This document shows positions 24,428 to 32,090 of a stretch of DNA of 41,598 bases, piece after piece. This DNA is from a virus, in the IMG/VR virus record IMGVR_UViG_3300033145_000312, positions 1-41,598 of that record. One strand, 5' to 3'. A program made the position numbers and the translations under genes. Under the pieces are notes generated by a model. The model ran no database searches, was not told the origin of the DNA, and was given only the letters and a program-made list of their open reading frames with translations. Each line of letters begins with the position of its first letter. The stretch's first letter is position 1.

Positions 24428-24742
24428 ATGGCAACATATGACAATCTGATTGAAAACTTATTAGACATAATAAGAAAAGTAGCTCAATCAGTATTTAAAA
24501 AAGAGATGGATCAGAAGAAGTATTTAAAACATAATTCTTTAGGTTCAGTATGGAGAGCTGTTAAGTTTATCCTGGTTATAGGTGCGAAATCTTTTAAACC
24601 TATGGTTAAGGTTTTAGCTCTTGCTATTGCTAATCATAGGTTAGAGATGCATAATCAGAACAACCAAAAAGAAGTTGACAAACTTAAAAGGAGAATGTCA
24701 GACGATGAGATCGAAGCCTCAACTAGAGGGTGGTCAGGCTAG
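24428..24742 (+). CDS. lysis-region hypothetical protein, 104 aa
   Basis: A basic, helical protein of 104 residues with one mildly hydrophobic stretch (VKFILVIGAKSF) and a charged C-terminus. AAGGGGGTTG lies upstream. The next gene starts inside it in another frame. No known family is recognised. Confidence 0.6.
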   Translation: MATYDNLIENLLDIIRKVAQSVFKKEMDQKKYLKHNSLGSVWRAVKFILVIGAKSFKPMVKVLALAIANHRLEMHNQNNQKEVDKLKRRMSDDEIEASTRGWSG

Positions 24743-25385
24743 GATTATCAAATGGATAGTAATATCTCTTATGGGGCTATTACTATCTATGAATACGATA
24801 ATATCTATAACTAAACCGTACCCAATTTTAAAAGCAATGTATTTAACAATTCCTTATTTGTCTATAATCATTATAGGTTTAAAGTTCTCCACAAAAACAT
24901 TTTTAACTATAACGTTTCTAATTATTGCTCTAGTTTCTGCAATAGACCAAACTAGCCATGTGGATTACTCTGGGTCTGTTTTCTTTATACTGTCTTATGC
25001 AGTGAATAAGAATAAAAAATACGCTGTGTTTATAGGCTTGTTAACGCTAATATCTATATCTTTAAGAGCATATATAAACGACTTATCAATATTTCAAGCA
25101 TTCAATTTAACCCTTGCTTATAGCTTGGTTTATTCTCTTTTTTATCTGCTAGTACTTAAGAAACCAAAACATATATTAACGAACCTTAATAAATCTGAAT
25201 ATGAAAGGATAAAATTATATTCAAAGGGCATGACAACAGAGCAAATAAATGATATTCTAAAATTAAATATTGATCCTAGAAATATAAGGCAATCAATAAC
25301 CGAAGTGCGTAAAAGGTTTGGGTGTAAGAATGATATTGAGTTTACAATAAAGTTATTGCAAATGCAAGAATTACTCATAGACTAA
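24705..25385 (+). CDS. six-helix membrane protein with LuxR-type helix-turn-helix
   Basis: The ATG at 24705 follows AAAAGGAGA and lies in the end of the previous gene; a TTG start ten codons earlier is possible. Residues about 14-155 contain six hydrophobic segments. Residues about 165-220, starting LNKSEYERIKLYSKGMTTEQ, match the LuxR/GerE helix-turn-helix: Glu in the first helix, GMTTEQI turn, and IRQSITEVRKRFG recognition region. A membrane-anchored DNA-binding protein in a lysis cassette is unusual. It may sense membrane state and control late genes or host genes; this is inference. Confidence 0.7.
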   Translation: MRSKPQLEGGQARIIKWIVISLMGLLLSMNTIISITKPYPILKAMYLTIPYLSIIIIGLKFSTKTFLTITFLIIALVSAIDQTSHVDYSGSVFFILSYAVNKNKKYAVFIGLLTLISISLRAYINDLSIFQAFNLTLAYSLVYSLFYLLVLKKPKHILTNLNKSEYERIKLYSKGMTTEQINDILKLNIDPRNIRQSITEVRKRFGCKNDIEFTIKLLQMQELLID

Positions 25386-25446
25386 GAAAAAGTGCTTTAT
25401 ACTATATATTTAAAATTATATTCTATTATCAAGGTAGGATATATAC

Positions 25447-25797
25447 ATGACTTGGAAGGAATTTATGTTACATGAAAAAACACCGGTAAAATTTACTATA
25501 GCAACATTCTTTAGTGTTGTTGGGACTATTATATTGGGTTCTATAGCAGTGTTTGGTTATGTAGGTGGTATGAAATCAGAGGTGGGGAAAACTAGAGGTT
25601 TATTAGAAGAGCATAAAAAAGCCAGTAGCATTGAGATAGCACAGCTAGAAAAAGAAATTGAAGAGAATAAAAGGAATGTAGAAATAAATAGAAAAGATCT
25701 AGTAGATCAAGGCTTAGTTATCATGCAAGTAAAAACAATAGTTTTAGGTATAGCAAAAAGTCAAGAAGAATTAAAAACTATAATACTAAAAAGATAA
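25447..25797 (+). CDS. spanin-like membrane coiled-coil protein, 116 aa
   Basis: One membrane helix (about residues 15-40, FTIATFFSVVGTIILGSIAV) is followed by a long charged coiled coil. This is the layout of inner-membrane spanins, which span the periplasm and, with an outer lipoprotein, fuse the membranes at lysis. No overlapping lipoprotein frame was found; the lipoproteins at 23176 and 26224 lie on the other strand. A hemolysin XhlA-like role is an alternative. Confidence 0.6.
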   Translation: MTWKEFMLHEKTPVKFTIATFFSVVGTIILGSIAVFGYVGGMKSEVGKTRGLLEEHKKASSIEIAQLEKEIEENKRNVEINRKDLVDQGLVIMQVKTIVLGIAKSQEELKTIILKR

Positions 25798-25825
25798 GCC
25801 CTAATTAAAGGGCATTTCTATTTTA
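25798..25825. terminator. bidirectional terminator between convergent operons
   Basis: GCCCT (25798-25802) pairs with AGGGC (25809-25813). T-rich sequence follows rightward (ATTTCTATTTT), and on the minus strand TTATCTTTTT follows, so both the lysis operon and the leftward block can end here. Confidence 0.65.
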
Positions 25826-25958
25826 ATTCTTTTAATCTACGCTTATATTCTTTCTTAGTAATAAACCTAGAATCATAAGCAACTTTTAAATATTGTTTTT
25901 TCTCTTTAAAAGTTGTGGATTCTTTTATCCATCCCTCTAACATTTCCATACCGCCCAT
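25818..25958 (-). CDS. small basic protein, 46 aa
   Basis: A 46-residue protein starting right after the stop of the preceding leftward gene, with AAAGGGG as ribosome site. It is rich in Lys and Tyr and resembles SHOCT-like C-terminal helices (FITKKEYKRRLKELK), which often mediate oligomer contacts. Its function is unknown. Confidence 0.55.
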   Translation of the reverse strand: MGGMEMLEGWIKESTTFKEKKQYLKVAYDSRFITKKEYKRRLKELK

Positions 25959-26222
25959 TTAAACCCCTTTGAATAAATTATGTTTCTTAAATATAGCTAG
26001 GATAATAATATCGTCTAACTCTGTATTCATCTCTTTAACATCCATGTTGTGAGTTGCCAAATCTAACTCTTTTGATTCTATAGCTATCATCTTTTGTAAC
26101 TGAGTAAGTGACAGCTTAGACCAATGACATTTATCTTTGTTCTTATCACTATCTAATTTTAATAATGCTAAATCTAATAAACAATGAAACTCTTTCCTTT
26201 CTTTTTCTGTTATTCTCGACAT
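25959..26222 (-). CDS. hypothetical protein, 87 aa
   Basis: A helical, charged 87-residue protein with AAGGAGAATAGA upstream. One Cys-His pair each occurs in the first and second quarters (EFHCLLDLAL, DKCHWSKLS). It is the middle of the leftward operon. No family is recognised. Confidence 0.6.
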   Translation of the reverse strand: MSRITEKERKEFHCLLDLALLKLDSDKNKDKCHWSKLSLTQLQKMIAIESKELDLATHNMDVKEMNTELDDIIILAIFKKHNLFKGV

Positions 26223-26223
26223 T

Positions 26224-26502
26224 CTATTCTCCTTGCTTTCTAATTACTGGGATCTCTGTAGTGGTAATTAATCCTAAAGGAGTAAGCTCTATAATTCTAG
26301 TCATGCTATTAGCATCTATATATCTCGATATTATATGATAAACCTTTCCATTTTTTATGGCTATGAAATCCTTAGTTGTTCCCTCTAACATATAGACAGA
26401 CTCAAACCCATAAGAGCTATTTTTGATAAATAACGCTCGACCTTGCTTACTACTACAACCAACCAAAACAACTGCTATTAAAACCATTATTATTTTCTTC
26501 AT
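26224..26502 (-). CDS. lipoprotein, 92 aa
   Basis: The N-terminus MKKIIMVLIAVVLVGCSS is a lipoprotein signal with lipobox LVGC. The mature part is a small beta-rich domain (KNSSYGFESVYMLEG). It overlaps the VRR-NUC gene by four bases, so it is made with the leftward non-structural genes. A surface role such as superinfection exclusion is plausible; an outer-spanin role is less likely because of expression timing. Confidence 0.7.
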   Translation of the reverse strand: MKKIIMVLIAVVLVGCSSKQGRALFIKNSSYGFESVYMLEGTTKDFIAIKNGKVYHIISRYIDANSMTRIIELTPLGLITTTEIPVIRKQGE

Positions 26503-26813
26503 TCTTTTAACTCCATTAGTTTAATTTTCAACTCTTCAACACTTTCTATTAAAAAATAATCCTGTTTATTCAATAGACAATGTGCCTCAAATTCCTTTTG
26601 TTCATCTGATTGTTTACCCCCAGACTTTTTTAATTCAATAAAAATAGTCCTATCAAATGCAATTAGTATTATATCGCTTATTCCAGCTTTACCAGTATGT
26701 AGATAAGCACCACTCTTAACTCTTCCTTTGTATACTTGATTTCTCCAAAACCATGTAAAACCACAGTCTTTTAAATAATCTTGTATATCTTTGCTAATTT
26801 CTGATTCTGTCAA
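26499..26813 (-). CDS. VRR-NUC domain nuclease
   Basis: A stand-alone VRR-NUC nuclease of 104 residues, a PD-(D/E)XK fold enzyme thought to resolve branched DNA. The sequence shows SGAYLHTGKAGISDIILI with catalytic Asp at about 47 and FIELKKSGG with the ExK pair at 60-62, then a Gln helix (SDEQKEF). The TTG start follows AAGGAGATAGA. It could process recombination intermediates made by the ERF protein encoded by the divergent operon. Confidence 0.85.
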   Translation of the reverse strand: MTESEISKDIQDYLKDCGFTWFWRNQVYKGRVKSGAYLHTGKAGISDIILIAFDRTIFIELKKSGGKQSDEQKEFEAHCLLNKQDYFLIESVEELKIKLMELKE

Positions 26814-26867
26814 TCTATCTCCTTGTTAATATCCATAATGCCCATATAATAAATAAAGTTTCTATTA

Positions 26868-27443
26868 TCATATAGCAAAGTATTCTTCAAGTATCTCAAC
26901 AGGGTAGCTGTTTACTTCTCCATATCTTTCATCGGGTATTTTTTTTAACTCTAAATCTTTGCTTATTGCCATCTTTCTTAACTCTCTTCCATGCATTGCA
27001 AGTTCAGATCTATTAGTCTTTATCTTGTGTAAAGAGCAGTAAGCGAGTAGAGAAAAATAATCCTCTTTAGGTGCTTCTATTTGTAATTTAGGTTTAGATA
27101 TTTTTTTAATCTCTCCTAATAAAGACTTCATAAAAGATTGATTTTGTTCTTGTTGAATCCTGTTTTGCTCCATCATTCCTTGAAACATTTGAACCATAAG
27201 ACTGCTTGAATTATCAAGGGGTACTACTTGATTTATCAATGGGTCTACAAAATCGACTTCGTTTTTAATGTCTACATTATTCCTTTTAGGCAATTTCTCC
27301 ATAATGGCAATAGATTCTTCTTTATTGTAGTTTATAGCTAACCCTCTACCATTTGATTTGACATTAGGAAATAAAGGTCTTGCTATCTTTCTAACAGTAT
27401 CAATGTGACAACCTGCGGTATCTGCTATCTGTCTAATTGTCAT
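26868..27443 (-). CDS. antirepressor-like DNA-binding protein
   Basis: The N-terminus is a helix-turn-helix (TIRQIADTAGCHIDTVRKIAR). A Gln/Asn-rich middle (MMEQNRIQQEQNQ) links to a C-terminal domain with FSLLAYCSLHKI, GRELRKMAI and GEVNSYPVEILEEYF, a pattern like KilA-C domains of phage antirepressors. Such proteins adjust transcription during infection. It overlaps the previous leftward gene by four bases. Confidence 0.7.
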   Translation of the reverse strand: MTIRQIADTAGCHIDTVRKIARPLFPNVKSNGRGLAINYNKEESIAIMEKLPKRNNVDIKNEVDFVDPLINQVVPLDNSSSLMVQMFQGMMEQNRIQQEQNQSFMKSLLGEIKKISKPKLQIEAPKEDYFSLLAYCSLHKIKTNRSELAMHGRELRKMAISKDLELKKIPDERYGEVNSYPVEILEEYFAI

Positions 27444-27646
27444 ACAACCTCCTTTTCTTTCATTACTTCATCTATCAGATCTTCACTAAAACATTCTTCG
27501 TATATCACTAAAGCTCCCATATTTATAGATATCTGATCTTCTATAAATAAGATATTAGTATCTATCCAACTACTTAATGCTAGTCTTTCAGTATTGTTTG
27601 CATATTTAATAACCATGTCACCGTTCTTATTAAAATTTATCTTCAC
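27440..27646 (-). CDS. hypothetical protein, 68 aa
   Basis: An acidic 68-residue protein coupled by four-base overlaps to both neighbours. It shows strand-like N-terminus (MVIKYANNTERLAL) and no motif I recognise. Confidence 0.65.
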   Translation of the reverse strand: MKINFNKNGDMVIKYANNTERLALSSWIDTNILFIEDQISINMGALVIYEECFSEDLIDEVMKEKEVV

Positions 27647-28182
27647 GCTTTTAACTCCTCTATCTGCTTTAATGCTTCCTTGACTGTCTTTTTTAACTCT
27701 TCGATTTTAATATCGTTTTCTGATTTTCTTGACCATATAAGATCTAATCTTTTTTCGACTTCGTTATCATCTAATGGAGCTAGATGAGAGAGAGGATTAG
27801 TATATATCTTTAATATTTCCCCTAGGTTTAAAATTCCGAATCTATTAAAAGAAGGTGTAATAAGCTCCAGCTGACCATTACAAGGTATAAGAACGCAATG
27901 CCTAACGCCAGTATTCAACGTATCTAACTCCACAACCATTCCTGCTTTTAACTCTGGCATTTCATTCATATCTTTCTCCCTTCTGTTTAATTCTTCTTTG
28001 AATAGTTTGTTAACATCTTTATATTGCACCATGTCACCACTACAAAATGATTCTATATTCAAAGGACACGCATCATGAATACAATTTACGCTCCTACAAG
28101 AAATGCCCTTATGTAAATTATATTCATTACAAGCAAATCTCAATTTCTCCGTACTAATACCACTAAAATCAAGCTTTTCCAC
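27643..28182 (-). CDS. cysteine-containing hypothetical protein, 179 aa
   Basis: The N-terminal 50 residues contain four to six Cys (SCRSVNCIHDACPL, then SFCSG) that may bind metal. The middle is a beta-rich module with MVVELDTLNTGVRHCVLI, and the C-terminus is a coiled coil. The GTG start lies inside the previous gene. Function unknown. Confidence 0.6.
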   Translation of the reverse strand: MEKLDFSGISTEKLRFACNEYNLHKGISCRSVNCIHDACPLNIESFCSGDMVQYKDVNKLFKEELNRREKDMNEMPELKAGMVVELDTLNTGVRHCVLIPCNGQLELITPSFNRFGILNLGEILKIYTNPLSHLAPLDDNEVEKRLDLIWSRKSENDIKIEELKKTVKEALKQIEELKA

Positions 28183-28345
28183 TGTTAATAAACTCCTCTA
28201 AATCCTGCTTTTTAATTCTAACCAAACCACCTATTTTAGTTTTGACTAGCCCACGATCGAACCACTTATACACAAGATCTGTTTTAATCTTGAAATGCTC
28301 AGTTAGTTCCTTTACTGTTAATAATTCATCATCTAATATGCTCAT
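28169..28345 (-). CDS. MerR/excisionase-type helix-turn-helix protein, 58 aa
   Basis: A 58-residue protein with LTVKELTEHFKIKTDLVYKW followed by a wing strand (GGLVRIKKQDLEEFI), the layout of helix-turn-helix 17/excisionase-like domains. It is the first gene of the leftward operon. The ATG lies seven bases after a predicted -10 element and no Shine-Dalgarno is present, so the mRNA would be leaderless, much like lambda cI from PRM. It faces a divergent early promoter and is a good candidate for the switch regulator. Confidence 0.75.
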   Translation of the reverse strand: MSILDDELLTVKELTEHFKIKTDLVYKWFDRGLVKTKIGGLVRIKKQDLEEFINSGKA

Positions 28346-28351
28346 ACTTTA

Positions 28352-28380
28352 AATCTATACAAGTATTAAAGATAAGTCAA
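28352..28380 (-). promoter_or_regulatory. leftward promoter of the regulator operon
   Basis: On the minus strand TTGACT (28375-28380) and TAGATT (28352-28357) have a 17-base spacer. Initiation would fall at or next to the ATG at 28345. Confidence 0.65.
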
Positions 28381-28405
28381 GATATAAATAAATATATTAT
28401 CTAGG

Positions 28406-28434
28406 TTGACATAAAACATTATTAAGCTTATTAT
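28406..28434 (+). promoter_or_regulatory. main rightward early promoter
   Basis: TTGACA (28406-28411) and TATTAT (28429-28434) with a 17-base spacer drive the recombination genes. Only about 25 bases separate its -35 from the -35 of the divergent leftward promoter, so one bound protein could control both. Confidence 0.75.
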
Positions 28435-28454
28435 ATTTTCAAGAGGTGAGAGAG

Positions 28455-28748
28455 ATGAAGCTTAAAGCGTTAACAGAGTTAGCTATAAAAAAGCAGTTAC
28501 AGGATCAGATTAAGAAATTAAAGAAACTTGCAACAAAGGATGATTCTTTAAAAGTAGACCAACTATTAAAAGATATTATAGAGGTATCTTTTAATACTGG
28601 ATTTACTGAGGGGTCAAATAGCCAGATAAACAAAGTAACAGAATTAAAAAAAGAGTTGCAGAAACTATTAAAACTAGGAGGTCAAAAAAATGGATATACA
28701 CCAAAACCCGAAGAAGTCTATAAAAAAGGACACTACGCAGGTGACTGA
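28455..28748 (+). CDS. first early gene, helical protein, 97 aa
   Basis: I prefer the ATG at 28455, behind AGAGGTGAGAG; a GTG nine bases upstream is possible. The protein is Lys/Leu-rich and helical, with a coiled-coil look and a short KNGYTPKPEEVYKKGHYAGD tail. It precedes the ERF gene by one small overlapping gene. No known family. Confidence 0.65.
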   Translation: MKLKALTELAIKKQLQDQIKKLKKLATKDDSLKVDQLLKDIIEVSFNTGFTEGSNSQINKVTELKKELQKLLKLGGQKNGYTPKPEEVYKKGHYAGD

Positions 28749-28854
28749 TATTATATGTCCCGATTGTGGACAAGTACATGAGGGTATAAACGGTCTATTA
28801 GATTGTTTATATTGTAGCAACTGTCAAAAGAATTTATGTAAGGAGATATTTTAA
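28690..28854 (+). CDS. small zinc-ribbon protein, 54 aa
   Basis: The frame has a textbook AGGAGG ribosome site seven bases before its ATG and overlaps the previous gene in another frame for 59 bases. It encodes two Cys pairs, CPDC and CLYCSNC, plus a final C, a zinc ribbon. It ends directly at the ERF start codon. Confidence 0.7.
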   Translation: MDIHQNPKKSIKKDTTQVTDIICPDCGQVHEGINGLLDCLYCSNCQKNLCKEIF

Positions 28855-29463
28855 ATGGATATATTAAACAAAATACAAACTAATTTAGTAGCAAAGAAAG
28901 GGCAAATAAATAACTTTGGTAAATATAATTATAGATCATGCGAAGATATATTCGAGGGTTTAAAAATTCATTTATCAGATACAGGATCAAGTGTTATTGT
29001 GTCTGATGATCTTGTTATGATTGGTGATAGATATTACATAAAGGCTACAGCTAAATTGATACATGAAGAAAAGGTTATAGCAGAAGCAACAGGCTTTGCA
29101 AGAGAATCATTATCTAAAAAGGGAATGGATGAAAGTCAGATCACTGGAACAGCTAGTTCATACGCTCGTAAATACGCTTTAAACGGTTTGTTCGCTATAG
29201 ATGATAATAAAGACGCAGATACAGACGAACACCGTAATAACAGCGACAACAGACCAGTAGAGAAGAAACAACCAGTCAAACAAGATTCTAAAAAAGAAGT
29301 TACACAAATAACTAGAAATATAGTAATGTCTTATATTGAATCGGGTAAAATGTTAGAAGCTCAATCTAGTAAATTATTAGAAGAGTTGAAATCTAAAAAG
29401 AAGTTCGCTAACCAATATTTAGTTGATGAACTGATAAAAGAATATGGTTCTTTAAATGCCTAG
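28855..29463 (+). CDS. erf: ERF-family single-strand annealing recombinase
   Basis: ERF proteins anneal complementary single strands and help circularise or recombine phage DNA. The N-terminal 120 residues show the family pattern: INNFGKYNYRSCEDI, a central beta region (VMIGDRYYIKATAKL), and ITGTASSYARKYALNGLFAI with DNKDADTD after it. The C-terminal part after residue 125 is a charged linker with a small helical end. AAGGAGATATT precedes the start. An SSB-like protein is encoded in the same operon. Confidence 0.88.
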   Translation: MDILNKIQTNLVAKKGQINNFGKYNYRSCEDIFEGLKIHLSDTGSSVIVSDDLVMIGDRYYIKATAKLIHEEKVIAEATGFARESLSKKGMDESQITGTASSYARKYALNGLFAIDDNKDADTDEHRNNSDNRPVEKKQPVKQDSKKEVTQITRNIVMSYIESGKMLEAQSSKLLEELKSKKKFANQYLVDELIKEYGSLNA

Positions 29464-29959
29464 ATTCTACATTAAAAAGGGGTTAGCAACCCCAGAGTTA
29501 AAACAGTATATCCAAGACAATAAAGACGAGCCATTTTTAAGAGTAGATATTGAGATTGAAAGCGATCACGAAAGATTAAGACGGTCTTTTCATGTACTTC
29601 TTAAATCTTGGTTTAACTCCGGTGAATGGTCTTGTAACGGTGCTGAGATTAACAGCTTAGAAAAGTTTAAGGATTATTACAAGTTCGCAGGGTGTGACTA
29701 TAAACCAAACGGCTATATTTACAAGGGTGATAGATTTGAAACTTTAGAGCTACTGCATGAAGCCTATGATTATGTAGTAGTAAAAGAGTTTATTAGACCC
29801 GATGTAAAAAGCTGGACTAAGATGAGCAAGAAAGAAAAAACAAGTTGTATTGATATTTTACTAACAGAGATTAAATTATCAATGACTAACAATCAAGAGG
29901 TTTTAAATTGGGTTGCTAAAGTGAGCGGAGATTATGAATTATTAAGGGGTAAGAAATGA
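29456..29959 (+). CDS. recombination-region protein, 167 aa
   Basis: A mixed alpha/beta protein starting in the last codons of the ERF gene and overlapping the next gene. Conserved-looking stretches are RLRRSFHVLLKSW, Cys at SCNG and GCDY, and KSWTKMSKKEKTSCID. The placement between ERF and SSB-like genes suggests NinB-like or other recombination accessory function, but I do not recognise a definite family. Confidence 0.6.
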   Translation: MPRFYIKKGLATPELKQYIQDNKDEPFLRVDIEIESDHERLRRSFHVLLKSWFNSGEWSCNGAEINSLEKFKDYYKFAGCDYKPNGYIYKGDRFETLELLHEAYDYVVVKEFIRPDVKSWTKMSKKEKTSCIDILLTEIKLSMTNNQEVLNWVAKVSGDYELLRGKK

Positions 29960-30201
29960 AAATGAAAGGCGAACTAGGAGAGTACAACGTAGAGTTTGAG
30001 AAGTGTGGCTTCACATGGGCTGAACCAGTAATTATGGTTAAAAAGTGGTATGGGTATAAAACTGTATTCAAAGATGAAAATGCACTATTAAGAATATATG
30101 ATGTTAGATACTATACGCCAGATCAATACAGAGATGTTTTTGTACCTCTAATAAAAAGGCATGAAGATTATTTAAAGGCATGGATAAAGGAAACTAAATG
30201 A
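29956..30201 (+). CDS. hypothetical protein, 81 aa
   Basis: An 81-residue aromatic-rich protein overlapping both neighbours by four bases. It has strand-like alternation (EYNVEFEKCGFTWAEPVIMV) and no recognised motif. Confidence 0.6.
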   Translation: MKMKGELGEYNVEFEKCGFTWAEPVIMVKKWYGYKTVFKDENALLRIYDVRYYTPDQYRDVFVPLIKRHEDYLKAWIKETK

Positions 30202-30560
30202 AAGAATTAACAATGCACGTTAAGAAACTAAAACCACGCGAAAAGATGGATATAATGGACATCAAACTAGAAAGAATAAGATCTGTTAATTATCGTTGTG
30301 AAGAATGTAACGACTACTTAGAGGCAGGTAATCAGCACATGGCACATATAGTAAGTAAAGCTAAACATAATATAGAAAATTATAGTTATGAAGCAATTCA
30401 TCATCATTTGAATATTAAAATAACTGATTCTAAGTGTAATAGTTCTGTAATGATATCCGGCAGCAATGCGATCAAAGAACATTTTACACCAATTTATGAG
30501 GATCTAACTAATCAGGGTTTTGATTGTAGAGAAGTACTAAGGGGTTTGGGATGGAAATAA
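30198..30560 (+). CDS. HNH-like zinc protein (NinG/Rap-like candidate), 120 aa
   Basis: The sequence carries CEECNDYL, then HMAHIVSK with a candidate catalytic His, HHHLNIKI, and SKCNSS. This Cys-pair / A-H-I / N / C-N order resembles HNH-type nucleases such as lambda NinG (Rap), a recombination endonuclease. Only one full Cys pair is obvious. Location next to ERF and ThyX-like genes fits a recombination role. Confidence 0.6.
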   Translation: MKELTMHVKKLKPREKMDIMDIKLERIRSVNYRCEECNDYLEAGNQHMAHIVSKAKHNIENYSYEAIHHHLNIKITDSKCNSSVMISGSNAIKEHFTPIYEDLTNQGFDCREVLRGLGWK

Positions 30561-31111
30561 TTAAAATAAATAGTAATTGGAAAGATATTTTAAAAGTCTG
30601 TAGAGCTACAGTTGGAAAAGAAAATCTAAACAAAGAACCAAGTGAAGCTTTTAAAAAAGAGATCATGCTATCTGAACATTCACCGATTAGAGAATGGCGA
30701 ATAAGATTTGAAGCTATTATTCCATCTTTTGTTGCGACTCATTTAGCACGTCATTCATGGGAGTGTTACATAGAATCTTTAAGAGATGACAGAACAGATA
30801 AAATTGATAATGATAGAGAGACACTAGTAAGATTTAATGGATCTATGAACGCTCAAAATCTAATTGATACCTTTAGAAAAAGATTATGTACTACTAGCCA
30901 TATCAAAACTATGAAACTAGCGAGGGAATTAAAAGCCCTAATACATAACCATGAGCCAATACTAGCCGATATGTTAGTGCCTAATTGTGTTTATCGTTGT
31001 GGTTGTCCAGAGGGATCAAAGGACTGTGGATTCTTTGACAGAAAATACAAAGATGCAAGCATAAACGATTTGATTAATATTAAAAATAGATATAGTATCT
31101 ATAATAAATAA
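30551..31111 (+). CDS. ThyX-like protein, 186 aa
   Basis: ThyX makes dTMP from dUMP with FAD and folate. This protein has SEHSPIREW at about residue 38, then THLARHSWECYIESLRDDRTD at the place of the ThyX signature RHRxxSxNxxSxRY, followed by NAQNLIDTFRKRLC and a Cys-rich end (NCVYRCGCPEGSKDCG). This short form occurs in phages. The signature lacks the second Arg and the canonical Ser/Asn, so normal thymidylate synthesis is uncertain, and a modified-pyrimidine role is possible. Confidence 0.7.
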   Translation: MEIIKINSNWKDILKVCRATVGKENLNKEPSEAFKKEIMLSEHSPIREWRIRFEAIIPSFVATHLARHSWECYIESLRDDRTDKIDNDRETLVRFNGSMNAQNLIDTFRKRLCTTSHIKTMKLARELKALIHNHEPILADMLVPNCVYRCGCPEGSKDCGFFDRKYKDASINDLINIKNRYSIYNK

Positions 31112-31125
31112 ACGGAGGCAGTAAG

Positions 31126-31491
31126 ATGAATATTACAGCAAAATACATGAAAGTATGGAAAAAAGAAAGTAATGATTACGGTGTTACTTTAAACTTAGGC
31201 GAATCAAAAAAGAAGTATAACGCAGATGGTTATGACAATTGGACTTGGTTTAAATGCAAAATCAAGGGTAATGCTTCCCGGGTTGATGTAAATGAAGGTG
31301 ATACAATAGAAATTAAATCTGGTATTATTCAACAATTCAAAACCAACGAAGGTAAATATCTTAATGATGTTGTAATCTTTGAAATGGAAGTTATGCAACA
31401 AGGACAACCGAAGCAACAGAGTTATACACCAGATAAAAGTGACATGCGTGCTTTAAAAGGTAATAATTTCGAAGACAATATTCCATTTTAA
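31126..31491 (+). CDS. single-stranded DNA-binding protein
   Basis: A 121-residue OB-fold-like protein with beta pattern (DNWTWFKCKIKGNAS, VDVNEGDTIEIKSG) and the acidic tip FEDNIPF that SSB proteins use to dock partners. A Gln-rich linker precedes the tip. It closes the ERF operon ahead of a strong terminator. Confidence 0.8.
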   Translation: MNITAKYMKVWKKESNDYGVTLNLGESKKKYNADGYDNWTWFKCKIKGNASRVDVNEGDTIEIKSGIIQQFKTNEGKYLNDVVIFEMEVMQQGQPKQQSYTPDKSDMRALKGNNFEDNIPF

Positions 31492-31512
31492 GTAGTTTGT
31501 TAAGTAAAATCT

Positions 31513-31543
31513 AAGGCAAGGAATCACAACCTTGTCTTTTTTT
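31513..31543 (+). terminator. rho-independent terminator after SSB gene
   Basis: AAGGCAAGG (31513-31521) pairs with CCTTGTCTT (31530-31538), one G-T wobble, loop AATCACAA, followed by a T run to 31543. Confidence 0.8.
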
Positions 31544-31564
31544 ATATCTTTTTACTTATTATAC

Positions 31565-31593
31565 TTGCGTAGACTAATTATCTAGATTATAGT
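31565..31593 (+). promoter_or_regulatory. promoter of second early operon
   Basis: TTGCGT (31565-31570) and TATAGT (31588-31593) with a 17-base spacer follow the terminator and precede AAGGAG and the ATG at 31618. Confidence 0.7.
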
Positions 31594-31617
31594 TAAAACA
31601 AGATTAAGGAGTAAGTA

Positions 31618-31860
31618 ATGGGATGTAAAGAAGGTAAATACAAAATAGCGTGTGTTAATAGTCGTATCTACAAGAGAGGCTGTTTAGATTGTATTAGTTA
31701 TACAAAAGAGCCTAACAAGTGCAAGTTCACATTAAACAACAGAGGGCAACAAACGGAGCATATAACTACTTCTTGTGGTGAATCGTTTCCAGTGTTGATT
31801 AAACAGATAGGGACGTTTAAATCGTGTCCTTGGTGTTCAAAGGAGATAACTAGAGTATGA
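31618..31860 (+). CDS. cysteine-rich small protein, 80 aa
   Basis: An 80-residue protein with about nine Cys spread along it, including CLDC, SCGESF and CPWC, so one or two zinc ribbons are likely. It overlaps the next gene by four bases. Typical of small early phage proteins that bind host factors; no specific role is visible. Confidence 0.65.
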   Translation: MGCKEGKYKIACVNSRIYKRGCLDCISYTKEPNKCKFTLNNRGQQTEHITTSCGESFPVLIKQIGTFKSCPWCSKEITRV

Positions 31861-32087
31861 ATAGAGGATTATTAGTGCAACAGGTTTTAAATAAGCTTAG
31901 ATTAACACAAAGAGAGTTCGCTATAATATTAAAAGTTAACCCTAGTGCAGTATCAAAATGGATTAGTGGAACTGATTACCTCAGAGATGAAAGAGTATTT
32001 CAGTTAAAGTATTATGTGGATAAAAATATAGGTCGTGAAGCATCGAATATAATGTTTGCTCCGATCCTAAAAGAAATAGAGGGTTAA
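31857..32087 (+). CDS. XRE-type helix-turn-helix regulator, 76 aa
   Basis: The stretch LTQREFAIILKVNPSAVSKW is a classical Cro/CI-type helix-turn-helix. At 76 residues it has a single DNA-binding domain and no C-terminal dimer domain, so it is Cro-sized. It would act as a transcription regulator within the early region. Confidence 0.8.
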   Translation: MNRGLLVQQVLNKLRLTQREFAIILKVNPSAVSKWISGTDYLRDERVFQLKYYVDKNIGREASNIMFAPILKEIEG

Positions 32088-32090
32088 ACA

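Noticed and set aside
26224-26502. Outer spanin partner of the protein at 25447
   Set aside because: It is on the opposite strand in an early-type operon and is not nested or adjacent in the usual spanin way; kept as lipoprotein only.
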